Part shown: positions 1-6,830 of the stretch, one piece after another | Layout: the number at the start of each line of letters is the position of its first letter | How positions within the stretch are numbered: position 1 is the first letter of the stretch | NCBI GenBank assembly: GCA_011620705.1 | Contig: WOYR01000007.1 | Location: 1-9,908, forward strand | Length of the DNA: 9,908 bases | Direction of reading: 5' to 3' | DNA from: Microbacteriaceae bacterium | GTDB taxonomy: Bacteria > Actinomycetota > Actinomycetes > Actinomycetales > Microbacteriaceae | Translations under genes and position numbers: made by a program | Notes under the pieces: generated by a model | What the model saw: the letters and a program-made list of their open reading frames with translations, nothing else | Database searches by the model: none | Told to the model about the DNA's origin: nothing

Positions 1-452
1 CGACCGAACTGATCCTCGCGACGCCCAGCGACTCCGTCCCGCGGATCCTCGTCGTGACGACGTTCCGTCAGGATCAGGCCGTCGCTCGCGCCATCCGGTC
101 CGGAGCCAGTGGCTTCGTCACGAAGGATGCCGACCCCGAGTTCGTGCTTTCGGCGATCCGCACGGTCGCTCAGGGGAACGCCGTCATCGCTCCCGCCGCC
201 ACCTTTGATTTGCTGAAGCAATTCAGCGGACACGCGCGGCCGACACCGACTGCCCTCGACGATCTGTCGCCGCGCGAGAAGGAGATCTTCCTCCTCGTCG
301 CCAAGGGCCTCTCGAACTCCGAAGTCGCCGAAAGCGCCTTCGTGGAGGAGACCACAGTGAAGTCTCACATTGCCGCGATCCTGCGAAAGCTCGGGCTGAG
401 GAGTCGAGTTCAGGTCGTTGCATTCGCATGGGAGAACGGGCTGGTGGGCTGA
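1..452 (+). CDS. NarL/LuxR-family response regulator, C-terminal part (5' end outside window)
   Basis: DNA-binding response regulator of a two-component system; the cognate histidine kinase is not in the window. The frame is open from position 3, so the GTG at 54 is an internal valine codon and not the start. What remains is the end of the receiver domain, with strand beta-4 ILVVTT (switch threonine) and the GASGFVTKD motif holding the conserved lysine, then a linker rich in Pro and Thr, then a complete GerE/LuxR helix-turn-helix starting at LSPREKEIF and running through EETTVKSHIAAILRKLGL to the usual AFAWENGLV end. The phosphoacceptor aspartate lies upstream of the window. Codons such as ttt, ttg, att and gtt are more frequent here than in the genes to the right. 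It points toward the ATPase gene but is separated from it by 296 bp, so co-transcription is not obvious. The family assignment is firm; target genes and signal are unknown. Confidence 0.93.
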   Translation, partial: TELILATPSDSVPRILVVTTFRQDQAVARAIRSGASGFVTKDADPEFVLSAIRTVAQGNAVIAPAATFDLLKQFSGHARPTPTALDDLSPREKEIFLLVAKGLSNSEVAESAFVEETTVKSHIAAILRKLGLRSRVQVVAFAWENGLVG

Positions 453-474
453 AAGCGCGCGGGGACCAGCCTTC

Positions 475-509
475 GCGGTTGACCGCCGCAGCTGCAGGAT
501 CAACTGCAG
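475..509 (+). terminator. Possible stem-loops after the response regulator
   Basis: Two small hairpins lie 23 to 57 bases past the regulator stop. The first is GCGG-TTGA-CCGC (475-486). The second is CTGCAG-GATCAA-CTGCAG (492-509), a 6-bp stem with a 6-base loop. Neither is followed by a T-run, so intrinsic termination is doubtful. The second is also a direct repeat of CTGCAGGA (492-499 and 504-511), so the pairing may be incidental. Confidence 0.2.
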
Positions 510-593
510 GAGCGCAACGTCGTCGATCTTTGAGCCCTCGAAATGGTCGATCGCCCGGACGGCACTGCTGTCGCTCTCATCGCCGGGGTTCAA
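486..593 (-). other. Codon-like remnant, possible decayed gene fragment
   Basis: Read leftwards from 593 (TTG) this frame gives a protein-like stretch that includes SAVRAIDHFEG and SKIDDVALLQLILQLRR. Across the 31 codons from 581 to 489, about 29% of second positions and about 84% of third positions are G or C, a coding-like asymmetry. The frame has no stop before the left edge, but there it only shadows the regulator gene in register. No ATG gives a convincing start with a ribosome binding site. The rightward frame shares the same low-GC second position, so the strand is uncertain. I do not recognise the sequence. It may be a relic or chance. Confidence 0.15.
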
Positions 594-674
594 GCCGTCG
601 CCCCCGTCGTGGCCAGGGTGTGGCGAAGTTCGAGGGGTTGCTGAGACCCGCGGGAGGCTCCGTCGGCATCCTGT

Positions 675-688
675 AGGGCGAAGGTCCT
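675..688. promoter_or_regulatory. Weak palindrome resembling a DosR-type box
   Basis: The sequence AGGGCGAAGGTCCT (reverse complement AGGACCTTCGCCCT) lies 61 bases before the ATPase start. Four of its seven symmetric pairs match. It loosely resembles the GGGAC-N4-GKCCC boxes bound by DosR, a LuxR-family regulator, with roughly 10 of 14 positions compatible with known variants. Such a match can occur by chance in high-GC DNA, so this is only a candidate. Confidence 0.15.
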
Positions 689-748
689 GCGCATTCCAGC
701 CCCGCTCGTGCAGGATGACCTCAGGACCAGTCGGAAGGACACGCCACC

Positions 749-3316
749 GTGACGCTCGTCGACGCGCCGTCGAGCCCGCACCCGGAATGGGCATCCGAGG
801 ACGTCCCCACCGTCCTGGGCCGGCTGCACTCCCGCATCGGCGGCCTCACCGGGCCGGAGGTCGAGGCGGCACGGGATCGGGTCGGCCCCAACGTGATCCG
901 CTCGCATCGGGCGAACGCGGCGGCCGTGCTGCTGCGCCAGTTCCGCAATGCGGTGCTTCTGCTCCTGCTCGGAACCGCCGCGCTGGCAGGGGCGCTCGGC
1001 GACGTGACCGATGCGGTGATCATCGGCGTCATCCTGCTGGCGAGCGTTCTGCTCGGCTTCGTCAACGAGTACGCCGCCGAGCGGGCCACCGCGCGCCTGA
1101 CGGACGCCCTCACCCAGTCCGCGGTCGTCGTGCGCGACGGCAGCACCGAGTCGCTCGCCGTCCGCGAGCTGGTTCCGGGAGACATCGTCCGGCTGTCGAT
1201 GGGATGCCGCGTCCCCGCCGATCTGCGCATCATCGAGTCGTCGGAGCTCAGCTGCGACGAGAGCGTGCTGAGCGGCGAGGCGCTGCCGAGCGCCAAGTCG
1301 CCCGCGCCCGTGCTCGGCGCCGCGACGATCGCCGATCAGAGCTCCATGGCGTTCATGGGCACGATCGTGCGCGGCGGGACCGGATCCGGGGTGGTGGTCG
1401 CGACGGGCACCGCCACCGAGATCGGCCGCATCGCCGCGGGTCTGGATCGGCGCGATCCTGAGACGGCCTTCCAGCTCGGCCTGCGTCGCTTCTCGTTCCT
1501 GCTGGTCTCGGTCGCCGCGGCCCTGGTCGCCGTCGTGCTCATCACGGGGGTGCTGCTGGAACGGCCGCTGATCCAGTCGGTGCTGTTCGCCCTCGCCATC
1601 GCCGTCGGGGTCACGCCGCAGCTGCTGCCGGCTGTGGTGAACTCCTCCTTGGCAGCGGGCGCCCGGCGCTTGGCGAAGCGCCAGGTCCTGGTGAAACGGC
1701 TGGTCTGCATCGAGGACATCGGCAACATCTCGGTGCTGGTGACGGACAAGACGGGCACGCTCACCGAAGGGACGATGACCTTCGAGCACGGGCTCGACGG
1801 CACGGGCGCTCCAGCCCCGGGGCTCGCATTCCTCGCCGCCTGCGCAGTGGAGGGCGGCGGGGCGGGCACCGGCACCACGGATGCCCTCGACGGAGCGCTC
1901 GTCGCCGCAGCCGGTCCCGGGGTGCCGGCGGCACTGGCGACGATCCCCTTCGATCACGAGCGCCGGATCTCGAGCGCGCTCGTCGATGTGGACGGGGCGC
2001 GGCTGCTGGTCGCCAAAGGCGCTCCCGAGAGCATCCTGGCGCGCTGCGCGCCCTCTGCCGCCGCCGCGGCGATCGCCGACAGCGAGCTGCGCAAGGGCGG
2101 CCGGGTGATCGCGGTCGCCACCCGCCCGCTGCCGGGCGCGACCACGATCGGCCCCGCCGACGAGTCCGCGCTCGAGTTGCGCGGCTTCCTGACCTTCAGC
2201 GACCCGCCCAAACCCGAGGCGCGCGAGTCGCTGGCGACGCTGGAGGGGCTCGGCATCCGGCTGATGATCGCGACCGGCGACCACCCCGCCGTCGCAGCCG
2301 AGGTGGCGGGGACCCTCGGCATGGAGGTGGGCGCGCCGCTGAGCGGCGACGACATCGATGCACTGGATGACGCCGACCTCACGGTGGCGCTGAGCACCAC
2401 CGCCATCGTGGCCCGGGTGAGCCCGGAGCAGAAGGCGCGGGTCGTGCAGCTGCTCAGGCGCGGAGGCGCGACCGTCGGGTTCCTCGGGGACGGGGTCAAC
2501 GACAGCCTGGCCCTGCACGCCGCCGATGTCGGGATCTCGGTCGACACCGCGACGGACGTGGCCAAGGACGCCGCCGACGTCATCCTGCTCGAGAAGAGCC
2601 TCGATGTGATCGCCGTCGGCGTCGCCGAGGGCAGGCGGATCTTCTCCAACACGCTCAAGTACGTCTTCATGGCCGCATCGGGCAACTTCGGGAACATGAT
2701 CAGCGCGGCTGCGGCGTCGGCGTTCCTCCCCTTCCTGCCGATGCTGCCCGGACAGATCCTGCTGGGCAACCTGCTCTACGACGGAAGCCAGCTGGCGATC
2801 TCATCGGACCGCGTCGACGCGAGCGCCGTGCGGACGCCGTCGCGGTGGGACATCGCGTCGATCGGCCGGTTCATGCTCGTGTTCGGCCCGCTCAGCTCGG
2901 TCTTCGACCTGCTGACCTTCGCTCTGCTGCTCGGCGGGTTCCACACCGACCCGACGCAGTTCCGCACCGGCTGGTTCATCGAGTCGCTCGCCTCGCAGGC
3001 GCTGGTGGTGCTGGTCATCCGGACCCGCCGCGTCCCGTTCGTGCGCAGCCGTCCCAGCGCGCCGCTGCTCGCCAGCCTGGCGGCGGTCGTCGCCATCGCG
3101 ATCGCCCTGCCCTTCACACCGCTCGGCCCGCTGCTCGGCCTCCAGCCGCCCGCTGTGCTGCTGCTCGTCGCGCTCGCGGGCGTGGTGATCGCCTACCTCG
3201 TGATCGCCGATGTCGCGAAGGCGCTGTTCTTCCGGGCCGAGGCCAGGCGCGCGGCGCCGCCGACGCACCCGCGCATCCGGCACCTGCGGCGGGCGATCAG
3301 CGGGTACGGGGGCTGA
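749..3316 (+). CDS. mgtA: MgtA-like P-type ATPase (probable Mg2+/cation transporter)
   Basis: ATP-driven cation pump of the inner membrane, 855 aa, closest in appearance to P3B magnesium-importing ATPases (E. coli MgtA, about 898 aa, has a longer N-terminus). The GTG start has GGAAGG ten bases upstream. Landmarks: cation ATPase N-domain about 20-65; TM1-2 about 66-106; actuator motif SGEA at 175-178, in place of the usual TGES; TM3-4 about 250-300 with TPQLLP at 289-294; phosphorylation motif DKTGTLT with Asp333; nucleotide-binding KGAPE at 423-427; TGD at 509-511; GDGVND at 580-585; then the strongly MgtA-like ASGNFGN (643-649), FLPFLPMLP and NLLYDGSQ; TM5-10 about 640-826. All catalytic residues are present. 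MgtA itself has PEML where this protein has PQLL, so ion specificity should be treated as probable. The 3' end overlaps the convergent adh gene by 20 bp. Magnesium is a cofactor for Xfp and AckA, a possible but unproven reason for the neighbourhood. Confidence 0.9.
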   Translation: MTLVDAPSSPHPEWASEDVPTVLGRLHSRIGGLTGPEVEAARDRVGPNVIRSHRANAAAVLLRQFRNAVLLLLLGTAALAGALGDVTDAVIIGVILLASVLLGFVNEYAAERATARLTDALTQSAVVVRDGSTESLAVRELVPGDIVRLSMGCRVPADLRIIESSELSCDESVLSGEALPSAKSPAPVLGAATIADQSSMAFMGTIVRGGTGSGVVVATGTATEIGRIAAGLDRRDPETAFQLGLRRFSFLLVSVAAALVAVVLITGVLLERPLIQSVLFALAIAVGVTPQLLPAVVNSSLAAGARRLAKRQVLVKRLVCIEDIGNISVLVTDKTGTLTEGTMTFEHGLDGTGAPAPGLAFLAACAVEGGGAGTGTTDALDGALVAAAGPGVPAALATIPFDHERRISSALVDVDGARLLVAKGAPESILARCAPSAAAAAIADSELRKGGRVIAVATRPLPGATTIGPADESALELRGFLTFSDPPKPEARESLATLEGLGIRLMIATGDHPAVAAEVAGTLGMEVGAPLSGDDIDALDDADLTVALSTTAIVARVSPEQKARVVQLLRRGGATVGFLGDGVNDSLALHAADVGISVDTATDVAKDAADVILLEKSLDVIAVGVAEGRRIFSNTLKYVFMAASGNFGNMISAAAASAFLPFLPMLPGQILLGNLLYDGSQLAISSDRVDASAVRTPSRWDIASIGRFMLVFGPLSSVFDLLTFALLLGGFHTDPTQFRTGWFIESLASQALVVLVIRTRRVPFVRSRPSAPLLASLAAVVAIAIALPFTPLGPLLGLQPPAVLLLVALAGVVIAYLVIADVAKALFFRAEARRAAPPTHPRIRHLRRAISGYGG

Positions 3317-3318
3317 TC
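3295..3318. terminator. Inverted repeat spanning both convergent stop codons
   Basis: A perfect 7-bp inverted repeat, GATCAGC (3295-3301) and GCTGATC (3312-3318), encloses a 10-base G-rich loop (GGGTACGGGG on the + strand). The TGA of the ATPase gene lies in the right arm (3314-3316) and the TGA of adh lies in the left arm on the opposite strand (3299-3297). The same hairpin forms in both transcripts, which suits a bidirectional terminator or 3'-end stabiliser. No T-run follows on either side, so classic intrinsic termination is uncertain. Confidence 0.4.
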
Positions 3319-4334
3319 TCGATCACCAGCGAACCGGATGCGCTCCCGCTGCGGAGGTCGTCGAGCGCCTGCCGCACCTGCTCGAAGCCGTACCGCGTGA
3401 CGGTGGGGCGCACTCGCAGTCCCGCCGCGAGCCTCAGGAAGGCATCGCCATCGGCCCGCGTGTTCGCCGTCACCGTCCGCAGGTCCCGCTCGTAGAACAG
3501 GTGGGGCTCGTACGCCATCGACGGCAGATCGCTCATGTGGATGCCGGCGAGCACGACCGTGCCTCCGCGCGTCGTCGCACGGAGCGCCGGAAGCACCAGC
3601 TCCCCCGCCGGCGCGAACACGATCGCGGAATCCAGTGGCTGCGGCGGTGCATCGCTCTCCTCGCCGACGAAGTCCAGCCCGAGCTCGCGGGCGAGCTGCC
3701 TGTTCTTCTCGCCGCGGGTCATCGCGCTGACCCGCGCTCCGGACGCCTGGGCGATCTGCGCGGTGATGTGCCCGCTCGAGCCGAAGCCGTAGATCCCCAG
3801 ATGGCCGCCGCTGGGCAGGCGGGCGCGGTCCAGCGCGCGGTAGCCGATGATGCCCGCGCACAGCAGCGGCGCCAGCGAGACGATGTCCTCGCCGTCCGGG
3901 AGGGCGTAGGCGAAAGCCTCGGGCACCGTCACGAATTCCGCGTAGCCGCCGTCGGCGTCCCAACCGGTGAAGGCGGCGTTCGGGCAGAGGTTCTCGCGTC
4001 CGCTGCGGCACCACCGGCAGGCACCGCACGTGTGGTGCAGCCACGCGACTCCGACCAGGTCGCCGACCCGGCTGGAGACCGTCCCGGCACCGAGCCCGTG
4101 CACCACCCCGACGACCTGGTGGCCCGGGATCACGCCACGGCGGTGGACCGGCAGCTCCCGGTCGACCACATGCAGATCGGTGCGGCACACTCCGCAGGCG
4201 AGCACGCGCACCAGCAATTCGCCGCGTCGCGGACGCGGGCGGGCGGCCGTGACGAGGTCCAGCCCTTCGGGTCCGGCTCTCCACGCCCGCATGGTCTCAT
4301 CGAGCACTGCGACCTTCTCGCCGACGCCGGCCAT
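3297..4334 (-). CDS. Zinc-dependent alcohol dehydrogenase (medium-chain, AdhA/AdhP-like)
   Basis: NAD(P)-dependent oxidation of alcohols or reduction of aldehydes in the cytoplasm; 345 aa, normal for the family. The GroES-like domain carries catalytic-zinc ligands Cys50 (CGVCRTDLH), His72 (in GHQ, where most relatives have GHE) and Cys159 (PLLCAG). Structural-zinc cysteines are 103, 106, 109 and 117. The Rossmann nucleotide site is GFGSSGH at 183-189. The ATG at 4334 shares its A with the xfp stop (TGATG) and has GAGG nine bases upstream, suggesting translational coupling. Met15 (4292), which begins MRAW like many relatives, is the alternative start. The reading frame stays open far upstream inside xfp, but that part is antisense-like low-complexity sequence and not protein. 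As last gene of the operon it may balance redox cofactors during fermentation. No acetaldehyde-forming dehydrogenase is in view, so the physiological substrate is unknown. Confidence 0.92.
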   Translation of the reverse strand: MAGVGEKVAVLDETMRAWRAGPEGLDLVTAARPRPRRGELLVRVLACGVCRTDLHVVDRELPVHRRGVIPGHQVVGVVHGLGAGTVSSRVGDLVGVAWLHHTCGACRWCRSGRENLCPNAAFTGWDADGGYAEFVTVPEAFAYALPDGEDIVSLAPLLCAGIIGYRALDRARLPSGGHLGIYGFGSSGHITAQIAQASGARVSAMTRGEKNRQLARELGLDFVGEESDAPPQPLDSAIVFAPAGELVLPALRATTRGGTVVLAGIHMSDLPSMAYEPHLFYERDLRTVTANTRADGDAFLRLAAGLRVRPTVTRYGFEQVRQALDDLRSGSASGSLVIEISPRTR

Positions 4335-6775
4335 CAGAGCCGACCTCGGGTGGTTCCGTCGCTCCAGCGCCAGTCGCGCACCTCGGGGATGTCGTCGCCA
4401 TGCTCCCGGGTGTACGCACGGGCGCGCGTGCGCGCGTCCTCGAGGTCCTGCCGGACGGCGGCGTAGCGGCCCGCCAGACCCGGGACCCGGTCGATCACAT
4501 CCATCGCCAGCCGGTAGCGGTCCAGGTCGTTCAGCATGACCATGTCGAACGGCGTGGTGGTCGTGCCCTTCTCCTTGAACCCGCGCGCGTGGATGTTGTC
4601 GTGCCCATGCCTGCGGTAGGTGAGCCGGTGGATCATCCACGGGTAGCCGTGGTAGGCGAACACCACAGGACGGTCGGTCGTGAAGATGGCATCGAACTCG
4701 GCGTCCGGCAGCCCGTGCGGATGCTCGCTCTCCGCCTGCAGCCGCATCAGGTCCACGACGTTGACGACGCGCACGGCCAGCTCCGGGATCCGCTCGCGCA
4801 GGATCGACGCCGCGGCCAGCACCTCCAGGGTCGGCACGTCGCCTGCGGCGGCGAGCACGACATCCGGCTCGCGCCCCTGGACCTCGGTGCCAGCCCATTC
4901 CAGGATGCCGAGCCCGCGCGTGCAGTGCTCGACCGCCTCCTCCATGCTCAGCCACTGCGGGGACGGCTGCTTGCCCGCGACCACCACGTTGACGCAGTCG
5001 ACCGAGCGCAGGCAGTGGTCGTATGTCGATAGCAGCGTGTTGGCGTCGAAGGGCAGGTAGACCCGCACCACCTCCGCGCTCTTGTTGACCGCGACATCCA
5101 GGAAGCCGGGGTCCTGGTGGCTGAAGCCATTGTGGTCCTGGCGCCAGACGTGGCTCGAGAGCAGGTAGTTGAAGCTCGACACCGGGCGGCGCCACGGGAT
5201 GCGCTTCGCCGCCTCGAGCCACTTGGCGTGCTGGTTGAACATCGAGTCGACGATGTGCACGAAGGCCTCGTAGCAGTCGAAGAGGCCGTGGCGGCCGGTG
5301 AGCAGGTAGCCCTCGAGCCAGCCCTGGCACTGGTGCTCGCTGAGCATCTCCATCACGCGGCCGGCGCGCGCCAGGTTCGGATCGTCCTCCTGGTAGATCG
5401 CGTTCCACTGCTTGTCCGTCGCCTCGTAGACCGCGGGCGCCAAGCGGTTGGAGGCGGTCTCGTCGGGGCCGAAGATGCGGAAGTTCGTCGGATTCATGCG
5501 GATGACCTCGGCCAGCCAGCGGCCGAGCACCGCCGTCGCCTGCTCATCGGCAGCGCCGGGCGCCGGCACCTCGACGCCGTAGCCGCGGAAGTCGGGCAGC
5601 CGCAGCGGCTCGCGCAGCATGCCGCCGTTCGCGACCGGGTTCGCGCTCATCCGCCGATCGCCGACAGGTGCGAGCGCGGTGACCTCGGCCACCGGGGAGC
5701 CCGCGGCGTCGAACAGCTCATCGGGCCGGTACGAGCGCATCCAATCCTCCAGGATGCGCAGATGCTCCGGCGTGTCTGTCACATTCGCCATCGGGACCTG
5801 GTGGGCCCGGAAGGTGCCCTCGATCCGGACCCCGTCGATCACACGCGGGCAGGTCCAGCCCTTCGGAGTGCGCAGGATGATCATCGGCCAGCGGGGCCGC
5901 TCGTCGAGGGACCCTTCGGCCGCCAGCCGCTTGATCTCGGCGATGCGGTCCAGGACGGCATCGAGCACTGCGGCGAAGCGCTCGTGCACGCGGCGGGGGT
6001 CCTCCCCGTCGAAACCGCCGGAGACCAGGAACGGCTCGTGCCCATAGCCGCGCATCAGGTCGAGAAGCTCGGGCTCGGGGATGCGCGCCAGCACCGCGGG
6101 GTTGGCGATCTTGTAGCCGTTCAGATGCAGGATCGGCAGCACCACCCCGTCCTGCAGCGGGTTGAGGAACTTGTTGGAATGCCAGCTGGTGGCCAGCGGA
6201 CCGGTCTCGGCCTCGCCGTCGCCGATCACGCAGGCGACGAGCAGATCCGGGTTGTCGAAGGCGGCGCCGTATGCGTGGCTGAGCGAGTAGCCGAGCTCCC
6301 CGCCCTCGTGGATGCTGCCGGGGGTGTCCGGCGACGCATGGCTCGGGATCCCGCCGGGGAAGGAGAAACGGCGGAACATCCGCCGGATGCCCTCCTCGCT
6401 CCTGTCGACCTCCGAGTAGAGCTCGGAGTACGTGCCGTCGAGGAAGGCGTTGGCGACCATCCCGGGGCCGCCGTGACCGGGGCCGGCGATGAAGAGGGTG
6501 TCGAGCTCGCGCTCCCGGATCGCCCGGTTGAGGTGGGCGTAGAGGAAGTTCAGACCGGGGGTCGTGCCCCAGTGGCCGAGCAGGCGCGGCTTGATGTGCT
6601 CGGGGCGCAGCGGCTCGTGCAGCAGCGGATTGTCGAGCAGGTAGATCTGGCCGACGCTGAGGTAGTTGGCGGCGCGCCACCAGGAGTCGACCTGGTCGAT
6701 CTGCCCCGGGTCGATCGGACCGGCAGGCCGCTGGCGCCAGCGGGAGGGCACGGGGGCGGTGACGGTGACGGTCAC
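4334..6775 (-). CDS. xfp: Phosphoketolase (xylulose-5-phosphate/fructose-6-phosphate)
   Basis: Thiamine-diphosphate enzyme that cleaves xylulose-5-phosphate to glyceraldehyde-3-phosphate plus acetyl phosphate and, in dual-specificity members, fructose-6-phosphate to erythrose-4-phosphate plus acetyl phosphate. At 813 aa it is full length. Motifs in order: N-terminal WWRAANYLSVGQIYL (32-46); GHWG (His69); GPGHGGPG (98-105); SHASPDTPGS (145-154); the ThDP/Mg signature GDGEAETGPLATSWHSNKFL (185-204) followed by HLNGYKIANP; PDETASNRL (437-445); EGYLLTGRHGLF (488-499); SHVWRQDHNGFSHQDPG (541-557); and the C-terminal domain with RGFKEKGTTTTPFDM. All expected active-site histidines appear present. 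The start is GTG at 6775 with GAGGAG about six bases upstream. It follows ackA after 55 bp with no terminator and overlaps adh by one base. Sequence alone does not settle which sugar phosphate it prefers. Confidence 0.97.
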   Translation of the reverse strand: MTVTVTAPVPSRWRQRPAGPIDPGQIDQVDSWWRAANYLSVGQIYLLDNPLLHEPLRPEHIKPRLLGHWGTTPGLNFLYAHLNRAIRERELDTLFIAGPGHGGPGMVANAFLDGTYSELYSEVDRSEEGIRRMFRRFSFPGGIPSHASPDTPGSIHEGGELGYSLSHAYGAAFDNPDLLVACVIGDGEAETGPLATSWHSNKFLNPLQDGVVLPILHLNGYKIANPAVLARIPEPELLDLMRGYGHEPFLVSGGFDGEDPRRVHERFAAVLDAVLDRIAEIKRLAAEGSLDERPRWPMIILRTPKGWTCPRVIDGVRIEGTFRAHQVPMANVTDTPEHLRILEDWMRSYRPDELFDAAGSPVAEVTALAPVGDRRMSANPVANGGMLREPLRLPDFRGYGVEVPAPGAADEQATAVLGRWLAEVIRMNPTNFRIFGPDETASNRLAPAVYEATDKQWNAIYQEDDPNLARAGRVMEMLSEHQCQGWLEGYLLTGRHGLFDCYEAFVHIVDSMFNQHAKWLEAAKRIPWRRPVSSFNYLLSSHVWRQDHNGFSHQDPGFLDVAVNKSAEVVRVYLPFDANTLLSTYDHCLRSVDCVNVVVAGKQPSPQWLSMEEAVEHCTRGLGILEWAGTEVQGREPDVVLAAAGDVPTLEVLAAASILRERIPELAVRVVNVVDLMRLQAESEHPHGLPDAEFDAIFTTDRPVVFAYHGYPWMIHRLTYRRHGHDNIHARGFKEKGTTTTPFDMVMLNDLDRYRLAMDVIDRVPGLAGRYAAVRQDLEDARTRARAYTREHGDDIPEVRDWRWSDGTTRGRL
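6759..6775 (-). promoter_or_regulatory. Possible hairpin over the xfp start codon
   Basis: The first codons of xfp are near-repeats, GTGACC GTCACC GTCACC. The start segment GTGAC (6775-6771) can pair with GTCAC (6763-6759) around a 7-base loop, placing the start codon in the stem. This could dampen initiation unless a ribosome coming from ackA opens it. The stem is only 5 bp, so this is tentative. Confidence 0.2.
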
Positions 6776-6830
6776 GATCTCTCCTCAGTCGTTCTGACCC
6801 GTTCAGTCAAGAGGCGGTCTGCGCATGCTG
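6776..6830 (-). other. ackA-xfp spacer with strong ribosome binding site
   Basis: This is the only sizeable gap in the leftward operon, 55 bp. Near its downstream end is the ribosome binding site GAGGAGA (6787-6781) for the GTG start of xfp. I see no terminator-like stem and no acceptable promoter. A TTGACT at 6810-6805 would place its -10 on top of the ribosome binding site. The genes are therefore probably co-transcribed. Confidence 0.6.

Larger units (their letters stand above)
453..748. other. Intergenic region between regulator and ATPase genes
   Basis: This 296-bp gap contains no convincing complete gene. It should hold the ATPase promoter and leader, yet I see no good -35/-10 pair. 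The TTGACC at 479 has no matching -10, and CAGGAT at 711 has no matching -35. The region contains a stem-loop at 475-509, a loose GGGT/ACCC inverted repeat at 635-649, a weak palindrome at 675-688, and the ribosome binding site GGAAGG at 733-738, ten bases before the GTG start at 749. Between about 486 and 593 the base composition has a period of three, as if it had once been coding. Confidence 0.6.

Noticed and set aside
54..56. GTG as the start of a 132-aa LuxR protein without a receiver domain
   Set aside because: The frame continues upstream to the window edge with receiver-domain sequence (PRILVV before it), so the gene is a truncated view of a full response regulator.
418..1461. 347-codon plus-strand frame spanning the gap and the start of the ATPase gene
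   Set aside because: Arg-rich sequence without a domain; most of it overlaps the ATPase coding region in another frame.
590..2518. 642-codon open frame on the minus strand opposite the ATPase gene
   Set aside because: The translation is Arg/Gly/Asp/His-rich with no recognisable domain, typical of antisense frames in high-GC genes, while the opposite strand encodes an ATPase with every family motif.
4335..5408. N-terminal extension of adh to 703 aa
   Set aside because: The upstream part is a low-complexity Arg/Ala/Gly/Pro sequence inside xfp. The ATG at 4334 with its ribosome binding site and TGATG overlap gives a normal 345-aa dehydrogenase.
6782..6810. Promoter with TTGACT as -35 between ackA and xfp
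   Set aside because: At standard spacing the -10 would be TGAGGA, which is the ribosome binding site and does not resemble a -10 element.
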